A stretch of DNA of 11,211 nt from Actinomycetes bacterium (GTDB lineage: Bacteria; Actinomycetota; Coriobacteriia; Coriobacteriales; Eggerthellaceae). The DNA lies in assembly GCA_023429565.1 (NCBI GenBank), contig JAEZDJ010000103.1:1-11211 (forward strand), given 5' to 3'. Shown here one piece after another: positions 1-7,058 of this stretch. The notes under the pieces were generated by a model. The model had not been told where the DNA came from. It saw nothing but the letters and a program-made list of their open reading frames with translations, and ran no database searches. Each line of letters opens with the position of its first letter. The first letter of the stretch is position 1. A program made the translations under genes and the position numbers.

Positions 1-973
1 GGTCATACGCGCACGCAAGCTTCGTGCCCACGCCCCAGGACGTGACTTGGGCTCCCTCGTCACGAATCGACTGGATCGTGCGCTCGTCAAGATCGTTTGA
101 CAGCACGATGCCGCAATCGGACAGCCCGGCGTCGTCCAACCGGGCACGGGCCATTTTTGTCAGCCACGCCAAATCTCCCGAATCGATGCGGATGCCCGCC
201 AGGCGCTCCCCCCGCTCCCGCATCTCAAGACCGACCGTGATGGCATTCTCAATGCCCTGCTTCACGTCATAGGTGTCCACCAACAGCACGCAGTTTTTCG
301 GGAACGCAGCGGCGTAGGCGCGAAACGAGGAGAGCTCGTCGGGAAACGACATGACCCACGAATGCGCGTGGGTGCCCGAAACGGGAACTCCGAACAACTT
401 GCCCGCCAAAACATTCGACGTCGACGCACAGCCGCCGACGACGGCCGCGCGGCTGGCCCACAGCCCGCCGCCGGCTCCCTGCGCACGGCGCAGCCCGAAC
501 TCGGCCACAGGCGTCTGGGCTGCAAAGCACACGCGGGCAGCCTTCGTCGCGATGAGGGTCTGAAAGTTCACGCAATTGAGCAGCGCCGTCTCAATCAGTT
601 GGCATTGCATGATGGGCCCGGTGACCCGCACGAGCGGCTCATGGGGAAAGACGACCGTGCCTTCGGCGACCGCATCGATGTCCACCGTCAAGGAAAAATC
701 GGCCAAGCTGTCAAGAAACTCGCGCTTGAACAGCAGGCCGCCCCCGGGTGCGGGAAGCGACGCGAGGTAGGCGCGGTCATCCTCGGTGAACCTGAAGCCG
801 TCGACGAGATCGGCCAGCTGGCTCATGCCGCACGCGACCGCATAGCCGCCCTCGAAGGGATAGTCGCGAAAATACATATGAAAACAGGCCTCGTCGTCTT
901 TGCCGTTTTCCCAATAGCCCTGAGCCATGGTCAATTGGTACAAATCGGTCAGAAGCTCATATTCTATGTCCAT
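1..973 (-). CDS. pncB: Nicotinate phosphoribosyltransferase, 3' part cut by window edge
   Basis: Converts nicotinate and PRPP, with ATP, to nicotinate mononucleotide in the cytoplasmic NAD salvage (Preiss-Handler) pathway. Reading the minus strand from ATG 973 gives 324 codons open to the window edge. The protein opens MDIEYELLTDLYQLTMAQGY, the usual N-terminus of the family. GTHAHSW at about residues 200-206 contains the histidine (H204) aligned with the family's phosphorylated active-site His. LLVDTYDVKQG near residue 230, a RIDSGDLAWL segment and GVGTKL near residue 317 are further family signatures. The family is usually about 430-490 residues, so roughly a quarter is missing beyond position 1. 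The start lies 15 nt after the ricT stop, with AGAGGG 5 nt upstream of the ATG, so it should be translated as the last visible cistron of the fumA-ricT unit. Family identity is secure. Confidence 0.95.
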   Translation of the reverse strand, partial: MDIEYELLTDLYQLTMAQGYWENGKDDEACFHMYFRDYPFEGGYAVACGMSQLADLVDGFRFTEDDRAYLASLPAPGGGLLFKREFLDSLADFSLTVDIDAVAEGTVVFPHEPLVRVTGPIMQCQLIETALLNCVNFQTLIATKAARVCFAAQTPVAEFGLRRAQGAGGGLWASRAAVVGGCASTSNVLAGKLFGVPVSGTHAHSWVMSFPDELSSFRAYAAAFPKNCVLLVDTYDVKQGIENAITVGLEMRERGERLAGIRIDSGDLAWLTKMARARLDDAGLSDCGIVLSNDLDERTIQSIRDEGAQVTSWGVGTKLACAYD

Positions 974-988
974 CGATGCCCTCTTCCG

Positions 989-2452
989 CTATTCCTGCGT
1001 GCCCGTCGCTCCTGCCGAACCCGACGGTCCAGCGCCGCCAGCCTTATGGCTGCGGCGACGCGTGCGGCGATGGCCTCCCTGTCCCGGTGCGGCGGAAGAG
1101 CCCGTCGCGGCCTGGTCCTGAGAAGCCTGAGGACGCTGGTTGCGCTCGCCCTGGCGCAGGCCGGAGGATTTCCGACCGGGGCGCAGAGCCGGGTTCGGCC
1201 CCGAGGAAGAGCCCTTCTTCTGTTGGCCCTGCTGTTTCTCCGATCCATTCCCGGACGAGCCCGGCTGATGCCGCTTGGCACCCTGTTTCTTCTTTTGCTG
1301 CGGATGGCTTCCTCCGTTTTGGCCGCGCTGGGCACCCTCGGCGCCTGCCGGAAGCTCCGCCGCGTCTCCCTTGCCGCCGACCTTGGTCGAACGCCGTCGC
1401 CGCGGCTTTCGGCCCTCGCTCGCCGCCGCCTTGCGCGCACCTTCGCCCGATGGCTTGGCGCCTCCCCGGTCGCCCTTCTGCCCCTTGTTTCCGGTTGACT
1501 TTCGCGTGGAAGCAGGATCAGCCAGCTTGTCGGCGCCCGTGAACTGTGACGTGAGAAACGAAGACTCCCTGTCGAGGTCGAGCGCATCCTGGTCCGTCGC
1601 ACGCTCCCACGCTTCGGCGTCGACCCGATTCGGCCGCCCGCCGCCCTCGGCGGGATCAAAGTCGGCGAGGGGCACCCTCACAGGCTTCTCCCCTTCAGGC
1701 TTCAACGACACGATTTCGCGAGGAACGTCGAAACCGATGACTTTTGCCGATCCGACAGGCGTCTCGACATGCGAGTTTTGCTTCGGGGCACGGCTCTTGA
1801 AATCCTTGTAGGCATCGTACTCATAGCGAAGGCAGCACATCAGGCGGCCGCATACGCCAGATATCTTCTGAGGATTGAGGGAGAGATCCTGCTCCTTCGC
1901 CATGCGAATGGACACCGGACAGAATTCCCCGCCCATGCGCTTGCAGCACAACTCCTGGCCGCAATGGCCCAAGCCGCCCACCATGCGAGCCTCGTCGCGC
2001 ACGCCGATCTGCCGCATGTCGATGCGCACATGAAAGTGAGAGGCCAACTTGCGGACCAGGTCACGGAAATCGACCCGTTCCTCGGCTTCAAAGTAGAACA
2101 CGGCCTTGTCGCCGTCCAACAGGTACTCGACCGATACCGGACGCATGTCCTCGCTCGCTTCCGCAGCCATCTCCTTGAAGACGGGCAGGGCCTCCGCCGA
2201 CCGCCGCTCCATTTCTGCCGCCTTCTTCACATCGTCGTCAGTGGCAAGGCGTTTCACGGGCTTGAGAGCGCTCTTCAGCTTTTTGACTTGAGCCTCGTCA
2301 GCCTCGAACACCTCGGCCGCGGCTCGCCCGAACTCCATTCCGCGAGCCGTGAGCACCACGACTGCGTCTCCCTTGTTGATTTCCAAGTCACGCGCGTCAA
2401 ACCACAGCGTCTTGGGATTGTAGTACAGGTTAACAGGCGCTATGCGTACCAT
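989..2452 (-). CDS. ricT: PSP1-domain protein RicT (YaaT-like) with long basic low-complexity tail
   Basis: In Bacillus, RicT forms the Fe-S RicA-RicF-RicT complex that assists RNase Y in mRNA processing; the same role here is inference. Residues 1 to about 300 are a standard PSP1/RicT protein. They carry a dense cysteine set: C164, C169, C170, C178, C201, C206 and C207, in CGQELCCKR and GVCGRLMCCLRYE. These residues match the family's conserved Fe-S ligand region. From about residue 311 to 487 the protein becomes a Gly/Ser/Gln/Lys/Arg-rich stretch with arginine clusters (RRRRSTK, RRTRRRSHK) and no predicted fold. Bacillus RicT is about 275 residues and lacks this tail. The ATG start is supported by AGAGAGG 6 nt upstream. 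It sits 58 nt after holB and 15 nt before pncB. The domain call is firm; the function of the tail is unknown. Confidence 0.92.
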   Translation of the reverse strand: MVRIAPVNLYYNPKTLWFDARDLEINKGDAVVVLTARGMEFGRAAAEVFEADEAQVKKLKSALKPVKRLATDDDVKKAAEMERRSAEALPVFKEMAAEASEDMRPVSVEYLLDGDKAVFYFEAEERVDFRDLVRKLASHFHVRIDMRQIGVRDEARMVGGLGHCGQELCCKRMGGEFCPVSIRMAKEQDLSLNPQKISGVCGRLMCCLRYEYDAYKDFKSRAPKQNSHVETPVGSAKVIGFDVPREIVSLKPEGEKPVRVPLADFDPAEGGGRPNRVDAEAWERATDQDALDLDRESSFLTSQFTGADKLADPASTRKSTGNKGQKGDRGGAKPSGEGARKAAASEGRKPRRRRSTKVGGKGDAAELPAGAEGAQRGQNGGSHPQQKKKQGAKRHQPGSSGNGSEKQQGQQKKGSSSGPNPALRPGRKSSGLRQGERNQRPQASQDQAATGSSAAPGQGGHRRTRRRSHKAGGAGPSGSAGATGTQE

Positions 2453-2510
2453 GGGTAACCTCTCTTATCTCATCTATCGCTCATTCACGTCCCCCTGGGG
2501 AGGGAAGCGG

Positions 2511-3647
2511 TCATCGGTAAAGTGCATCCTTGACTTCAAACAGAAGAACATCGATGCACGTTTCTGGAGATACATTATACGCGATGGACTCGTCACAACG
2601 ACGCACCGCACCCAACGCGCATGCCGCGCGTGCCTCGTCGGTCATCTGTGCCACCTCGAGAATCTGGGCTCGCACGTCGACGTTGATCACAAGCTCAGGC
2701 GTCTCGACGCACACCGCCATGACGTCTCGCAGCCACGAACGGACGATGGCCGTCAACTGATGCAAGGACTCGAACGTCTTTGCCGTCAGCTGCCGCTTGT
2801 TTCGAGCCTCGATCTGTCGGATGGCTGACTTTGCCAGAAAGTCAGCATTTTCAGCCAATTCCTCTTCCTGTGAAGCCCGCACGACGTCAAGCGGAGCCTT
2901 TACCCGCACCACAAGGTCGCTGGCAAACCCCACGATGTCCCAGTCGTCAGCACGGCGCAGGGAACCCAGCACCTCCAAAACGCGCGAGCGGAACACCATG
3001 CGCTCATTCGACTTGAGGAAATCGACGGCGCGGGTTATGGACCCGTCGCAGGCCTCCAAGCCCATCTTCGCCCTCTCGAGCGAAACCCCGGTGTTCTGCA
3101 CCAGGATCCCGGCCGCCTCGCTGGCGGGAATATGCCTGAACGGAACCACCTGGCAGCGGGACACGATGGTCGGAAGCACGCTTTCTCGCGTACGTCCCAG
3201 CAGGATCATCACCACGTCTCCCGGCGGCTCCTCGAGCGTCTTGAGGAAGGCGTTTGCCGCAGATGCTCCCAGAAGGTCAACCCGGTCGAGAATGTAGACC
3301 TTCTTGTCGGCCTGAATAGGAGCCAACGCCGTGTCGGCCACGATGCTGCGAATCTGGTCAACCAGATATCCGCCGGCGCCTTCGGGGGCGAAATAGCGGA
3401 CGTCCGGATGCTTGCGCCTCATGACCCGGCCGCAGACGTCGCACGCTCCACAGCCCCCGCCATGCGGCCCGGACGTTCCCTGAGGACAGAGCACTGCTTG
3501 AGCCAAGGCATAGGCGGCGAGCGTCTTGTTGGAGCCGGCAGGCCCGACGAACAGATAGGCGTGGCTCACCCGGCTGCGCGCGACGCTCGCGCGCAGAAAA
3601 TCGCGGACCTGCGGCTGCCCGAGAATGTTCTCGAAGGCATCGGACAC
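2511..3647 (-). CDS. holB: DNA polymerase III delta-prime subunit
   Basis: Clamp-loader subunit that works with delta and tau/gamma to load the sliding clamp at the replication fork. From the GTG at 3647 the protein is 378 residues, normal for this family. It opens with FENILGQPQVRDFL, then SHAYLFVGPAGSNKT (Walker A at about 35-42) and a four-cysteine zinc module (C54, C66, C69, C72). The Walker B-like segment reads VYILDRVDLL, with Arg where active ATPases have Glu. NAFLKTLEEPP (about 132-142) and IVSRC (162-165), the SRC motif that supplies the arginine finger, follow. The GTG was chosen because GAGGAG lies 6 nt upstream and the tmk stop is 1 nt before it. In-frame ATGs at 3761 and 3695 would push the start into tmk and add residues unlike the family. 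Delta-prime fits better than DnaX because the protein is short and lacks a clear catalytic Walker B. Confidence 0.93.
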   Translation of the reverse strand: MSDAFENILGQPQVRDFLRASVARSRVSHAYLFVGPAGSNKTLAAYALAQAVLCPQGTSGPHGGGCGACDVCGRVMRRKHPDVRYFAPEGAGGYLVDQIRSIVADTALAPIQADKKVYILDRVDLLGASAANAFLKTLEEPPGDVVMILLGRTRESVLPTIVSRCQVVPFRHIPASEAAGILVQNTGVSLERAKMGLEACDGSITRAVDFLKSNERMVFRSRVLEVLGSLRRADDWDIVGFASDLVVRVKAPLDVVRASQEEELAENADFLAKSAIRQIEARNKRQLTAKTFESLHQLTAIVRSWLRDVMAVCVETPELVINVDVRAQILEVAQMTDEARAACALGAVRRCDESIAYNVSPETCIDVLLFEVKDALYR

Positions 3648-3648
3648 G

Positions 3649-4443
3649 TCACGCTCCTCGCTGTCCCGAGGCGCTTGCCATGCCCGCTGAGCCATGCCGG
3701 CCGCCGCCGTCACGTCCGACCGGCACGCGGGCGGCGTCAAGGCGGGCGAAGAATCCCTCATCGCACAGGGAAGCGTCCGCCATCCAGGGGAACAGGTCAG
3801 ACAGGGCGTAGAACACCGAGGCAGCCGTGACCGATTTGCGATCAGCGGACTTCACGAGGCGGATGCGGTCGGGATCTTCCCGCGCGATATCCAGGAACGC
3901 CTCGTTCACCCTCGTGTGGAATTCCTCGCCTGCCCGCTCCAGACGATCCGCCCCATCGTTGTGCGTCGCCCGGCGCAAACCGGTCTCCGCCGTCCCCCCG
4001 GTCACGAGAAGAAGCGTGCGATCGGGGCGAATGCCCTGGCAGGCAAACGCGTTGGCCCGTGCGACGAAGTCAGCCGAGAGGCCGCGCCCATACACCTGAT
4101 ACGCCACCGTCGAGTCGGAGAAGCGGTCGCACAGCACGACGGCTCCCCGCTCAAGGGCCGGCTTGATGACCTCGGCGACGATCTGCGCGCGGGCCGCCTC
4201 ATATATCAGAAGCTCAGCCTCGTCCGACAGGGCCTCGTTGTCCGGGTCCAGCAGAACGGCACGCAGCTCCTCCCCAATGGCGGTGCCGCCCGGCTCGCGC
4301 AGGCTCAAAACCTCACGGCCCTGTGCGTGCAGGGCTTCGGCGAGAAAACGGATATGGGTTGACTTGCCGGCCCCTTCGCCGCCCTCAAAGGTGATGAACA
4401 CGCCCTTCTGGGCGTTTGATTTCGTTGAAAGTTCCTCTGTCAC
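3649..4443 (-). CDS. tmk: Thymidylate kinase (dTMP kinase)
   Basis: Phosphorylates dTMP to dTDP with ATP for dTTP synthesis. Visible motifs are the P-loop FEGGEGAGKST (about 19-29), REPGGT (49-54), the CDRF segment (D106, R107) followed by STVAYQ, and a LID-like region with R157, R158 and R168. The start chosen is GTG 4443, because AGGAG sits 6 nt upstream; this gives 264 residues. ATG 4458 (5 codons earlier) and ATG 4536 are alternatives, but neither has a well-placed ribosome site. Bacterial Tmk is usually about 205-215 residues. Here there is a short N-terminal leader of about 14 residues and, after the fold appears to end at DLFPW (about 220), a tail of about 44 residues that becomes Gly/Arg/Ser-rich. 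The gene follows fumB by 46 nt and ends 1 nt before the holB start, so coupling with holB is likely. Confidence 0.93.
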   Translation of the reverse strand: MTEELSTKSNAQKGVFITFEGGEGAGKSTHIRFLAEALHAQGREVLSLREPGGTAIGEELRAVLLDPDNEALSDEAELLIYEAARAQIVAEVIKPALERGAVVLCDRFSDSTVAYQVYGRGLSADFVARANAFACQGIRPDRTLLLVTGGTAETGLRRATHNDGADRLERAGEEFHTRVNEAFLDIAREDPDRIRLVKSADRKSVTAASVFYALSDLFPWMADASLCDEGFFARLDAARVPVGRDGGGRHGSAGMASASGQRGA

Positions 4444-4489
4444 AGGTGTCTCCTGCATCCCTTTCGATAGGAGGACCGGATCGGTGTGC

Positions 4490-5029
4490 TCAGATGAGAT
4501 CGTACAGATCGCGGCCTCGCGTGTCGATGCCGACAAACACGGGAAAGTCGACGACCTCTATGCGGCGGAGCGCTTCTGTTCCCAAGTCATCGTATGCCAC
4601 CGTCTCAGATGATGCCACGCACTTTGCCAAATAGGCAGCTGCGCCGCCGCACGCCACGAAATAAACGGAACCCGTCTGCATGCAGGCGTCCCGCACCTCG
4701 GCGCTGCGATGGCCCTTGCCGACGGTGGCGGCAACGCCCGCACGATGGAGCGTCGGCGCGGCAAAATCCATGCGGCTGGCCGTGGTCGGTCCCACCGCGC
4801 CAAAGGGCCTCCCCGCAGCCGAGGGGGTGGGACCGGCATAGAAGATGGCCTGTCCGTCAAGGCCATAAGGCAGATGACCTCCGTCAGCATCCATCTGAGC
4901 CAAGAGACGCACATGCCCCGCGTCGCGCAGCGTGTACATTGACCCACTGAGCAAACAGGCATCCCCCGCCTCAAGCGTTGCAAGAAGAAGGCGATCAAAC
5001 GGCAGCACAAGCCGCTTCGAGTCGGTCAT
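4490..5029 (-). CDS. fumB: Class I fumarate hydratase, beta (C-terminal) subunit
   Basis: Second half of an Fe-S (class I) fumarase, which reversibly hydrates fumarate to malate. The 179-residue protein is the swivelling C-terminal domain made as a separate chain. It has YAGPTP (64-69), GPTTASRMD (80-88, the family's active-site loop), GKG (104-106), a CGGAAAYLAK helix start and a closing VVDFPVFVGIDTRGRDLY. The start ATG overlaps the fumA stop in ATGA, and AGGGGG lies 6 nt upstream inside fumA, which supports 1:1 translation of the two subunits. Class I fumarases occur as one chain (E. coli FumA/FumB) or as two, as here. The symbol is used for the beta subunit; some annotations use fumB for an unrelated single-chain isozyme. 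Tartrate dehydratase beta is a close relative, but the mdh neighbour favours fumarase. Confidence 0.92.
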   Translation of the reverse strand: MTDSKRLVLPFDRLLLATLEAGDACLLSGSMYTLRDAGHVRLLAQMDADGGHLPYGLDGQAIFYAGPTPSAAGRPFGAVGPTTASRMDFAAPTLHRAGVAATVGKGHRSAEVRDACMQTGSVYFVACGGAAAYLAKCVASSETVAYDDLGTEALRRIEVVDFPVFVGIDTRGRDLYDLI

Positions 5030-5988
5030 CGCGCACCCCCTGCCCCTTCGCGGAGCCGAGCGCTCCCATGAACGGCGTCCTCCAGGAGTCCGGCATCCGG
5101 TTCATCGAGGAAGACGTCCGGACGCTTCCCCGCCTCACCGACCAGAGAAACCGTGGCGCGGCGCATGGCCGAACACCCCATGTTGATGGCGAGGGGCAGC
5201 GCGGCAATGTGACAGGGAGCCGTGGACACGCGAACGGCGAGGGCGGTCGTGTGTCCCCCGATGCCTCCCGGTCCGATGCCAGTTGCGTTCACTGCCGCAA
5301 GCAGCTCCTCCTCAAGCGCCGCAACACGAGGGTCGGACGCCGGCTCGTCCACGGGGCGCATGAGGGCACGCTTGGCAAGCCCTGCCACCTTGTCAAAGGT
5401 GGCGCCGATGCCCACCCCGAGGATGAGCGGCGGGCAGGCGTTCGCCGCCTTCTCCCGCACACAGCGAACAAGCTCGTCGACTATGCCCTGCCTTCCCGCA
5501 CCCGGCACCAGCATCACCACCCGGCTGGCGTTGTCAGATCCGCCACCCTTGAGCATGATGTGCAACCGGGCCACCCCCGGCTCGTTCACCGGGTGAATGT
5601 CGCAGAATGCGGGCGTGTTGTCCCCGGTGTTCGTGCGGTCAAGAATGGCGTCGCGCACCAACGACGTGCGCAGGTGCGCCTCGGTGTAGGCACGGCCCAC
5701 CGCGTCGTCCACTGCGGCGAACACGTCACCTGGCACCAGCACATCCGGGCCAACTTCCAAGCTGACCCACACTGTTCCCGTGTCCTGGCACAGAGGTACG
5801 CCGTCCGTGGCGGCAATGCGCGCATTTTCCACCAGCTGGTCAAGCACCGCACGGCCCCGAGGGTTGTCTTCCATGTCGCGGGCGGCGAGCAAGCCAGCCT
5901 CCACATCGGGCGGCAACACGCAGGCGAGCCGCGGAAGGGCCGCGTACACGGCGTCCGCGACCTGTGATTTCGTGATGATGGTATCCAT
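5026..5988 (-). CDS. fumA: Class I fumarate hydratase, alpha (N-terminal, Fe-S) subunit
   Basis: Carries the [4Fe-4S] cluster of the two-subunit fumarase. In 320 residues the three expected cluster cysteines are present: C67 in PLCQDTG, C185 in ANACPPLILGVG and C272 in NMGCSAMR. Other family motifs are KGGGSDNASR (about 147-156), VGIGATFDKVA (192-202), GIGPGGIGGHTTAL and HIAALPLAIN. An oxygen-sensitive cluster enzyme of this class fits an anaerobe. It overlaps fumB by 4 nt. The start ATG has no convincing Shine-Dalgarno sequence; instead a TATAAT hexamer ends 8 nt before it (see promoter entry). With the adjacent malate dehydrogenase it makes the oxaloacetate-malate-fumarate branch. Tartrate dehydratase alpha is the main alternative and cannot be excluded by motif alone. 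Confidence 0.93.
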   Translation of the reverse strand: MDTIITKSQVADAVYAALPRLACVLPPDVEAGLLAARDMEDNPRGRAVLDQLVENARIAATDGVPLCQDTGTVWVSLEVGPDVLVPGDVFAAVDDAVGRAYTEAHLRTSLVRDAILDRTNTGDNTPAFCDIHPVNEPGVARLHIMLKGGGSDNASRVVMLVPGAGRQGIVDELVRCVREKAANACPPLILGVGIGATFDKVAGLAKRALMRPVDEPASDPRVAALEEELLAAVNATGIGPGGIGGHTTALAVRVSTAPCHIAALPLAINMGCSAMRRATVSLVGEAGKRPDVFLDEPDAGLLEDAVHGSARLREGAGGAR

Positions 5989-6002
5989 AACACCCGATTA
6001 TA
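5989..6002 (-). promoter_or_regulatory. Probable promoter of the fumA operon, leaderless arrangement
   Basis: On the minus strand the sequence TATAATCGGGTGTTATG places a perfect -10 hexamer (5997-6002) only 8 nt before the A of the fumA start codon. Transcription normally starts 6-8 nt past the -10, so the mRNA would begin at or within a base or two of the ATG. No good Shine-Dalgarno sequence is present. The -35 position at a 17-bp spacer reads GAGTCG, which is poor, so the promoter may need an activator or rely on the -10. Leaderless mRNAs are common in Actinobacteria. Confidence 0.6.
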
Positions 6003-6027
6003 GCGCAAGCAACGGTGTCCGACTCCG

Positions 6028-6052
6028 AAAAGAGAAGCGCCGGATCACCGGC
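6028..6052 (-). terminator. Probable intrinsic terminator after mdh
   Basis: On the minus strand GCCGG-TGAT-CCGGC forms a 5-bp GC stem with a tetraloop, followed at once by GCTTCTCTTTT. It begins 24 nt after the mdh stop and lies upstream of the fumA promoter, the right place to separate the two units. The stem is short and the T-run is interrupted, so termination may be partial. Confidence 0.5.
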
Positions 6053-6076
6053 TCCGCAGCCCTATCGGACCGCAGG

Positions 6077-7000
6077 CTATGCGGGCAGGTTCGCCAGACC
6101 GGCACGAACGCTTTCCGCAGATGCCTGAAGGGCCTTGAGCTCCTCTTGGTTCAGATCGAATTCGACGACCTCTTCCACGCCATCGCGGCCAAGACGCGTC
6201 GGGACGTTCATGTAGAGATCCTCGATGCCATAGGCCCCATCGATGTGCGCGCACGCGCTCATGACCTCATGTGTGTCGCCCAGTATGGCCTCGACCATTT
6301 TGGCAATGGAAGCGCCAGGAGCATAATAAGCGCTGCCCGTCTTGAGGTGAGCCACCACTTCGGCGCCTCCCTTGACACAACGGCGCACCACGTCCGCCAC
6401 CTCGGCCTCATCCATGAGGTCGGTGATGGGAGTCCCACCGACCGTCGTGAACCGGGGCCAGCACACCATGCCTTCGCCATGGGCGCCCACGGCCCACGCC
6501 ACCACATCGGCGGGTTCGCAGCCCAGCTTCTCGCATACGGCGAAGGACAGGCGCGACGAATCCAGGACGCCTCCCATGCCCATGAGGCGGTTCGACGGCA
6601 GCCCCGATTCCCGATACGCAAGCGTGGTCATGACGTCGAGGGGGTTCGTCACGCAGATGAACACGGCATTCGGAGAAGCCTCCTGAGCCTGGCTTATGAC
6701 GGACTTCATGATTCCGGCGTTCACGCCCAGCAAATCCTCGCGCGTCATGCCAGGCTTGCGGGCGATGCCTGCCGTGATGACCACAACGTCGGAGTCGCGC
6801 GTGTCGGCATAGTCGTTGGTCCCGATAACCTTGACCGTGAACTTCTCAACGCTGCGCATGTGCATCATGTCGAGGGCTTTGCCCTGAGGCAGACCTTCGG
6901 CGACGTCGATGAGCACGACGTCAGCCAAGTTTTTTGACGCGATAATATGGGCAGCCGTAGCTCCGACGTTGCCCGCTCCGACGATGGTTACCTTAGACAT
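6077..7000 (-). CDS. mdh: Malate dehydrogenase (NAD-dependent, LDH-like family)
   Basis: Interconverts malate and oxaloacetate with NAD. The 307-residue protein has the nucleotide motif GAGNVGA (8-14) and an acidic residue at D32 that favours NAD over NADP. The substrate loop is ARKPGMTR (80-87), whose R81 and R87 bind malate; lactate dehydrogenases have Gln at the first site. VTNPLD holds N119. GVLDSSR (144-150) supplies the catalytic Asp147 and a substrate-binding Arg150. GAHGEGM (172-178) holds the catalytic His174. The usual loop is GxHGDxM, so Asp to Glu and a small shift in flanking residues are mild variants. The start ATG has AGGAGAG 7 nt upstream. The gene follows topA by 58 nt with no terminator seen, so read-through is likely. 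A lone TACAAT at 7040-7045 could be a weak separate -10 but has no -35. Confidence 0.95.
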   Translation of the reverse strand: MSKVTIVGAGNVGATAAHIIASKNLADVVLIDVAEGLPQGKALDMMHMRSVEKFTVKVIGTNDYADTRDSDVVVITAGIARKPGMTREDLLGVNAGIMKSVISQAQEASPNAVFICVTNPLDVMTTLAYRESGLPSNRLMGMGGVLDSSRLSFAVCEKLGCEPADVVAWAVGAHGEGMVCWPRFTTVGGTPITDLMDEAEVADVVRRCVKGGAEVVAHLKTGSAYYAPGASIAKMVEAILGDTHEVMSACAHIDGAYGIEDLYMNVPTRLGRDGVEEVVEFDLNQEELKALQASAESVRAGLANLPA

Positions 7001-7058
7001 GTGATTGCTCTCCTCGTTCGTTCCGTGCAGTTCTCATCAATTGTACTGCTTCGACGCG

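Noticed and set aside
362..1498. A 378-codon plus-strand frame.
   Set aside because: It is antisense to pncB and ricT, which have clear family motifs and ribosome sites; long antisense frames are expected at this GC content.
4978..5967. A 329-codon plus-strand frame.
   Set aside because: Antisense to fumA; His/Arg-rich composition and no motif.
7001..7058. A terminator or promoter between topA and mdh.
   Set aside because: Only a 5-bp stem with a 13-nt loop and a lone TACAAT without a -35 were found; neither is strong enough to list.
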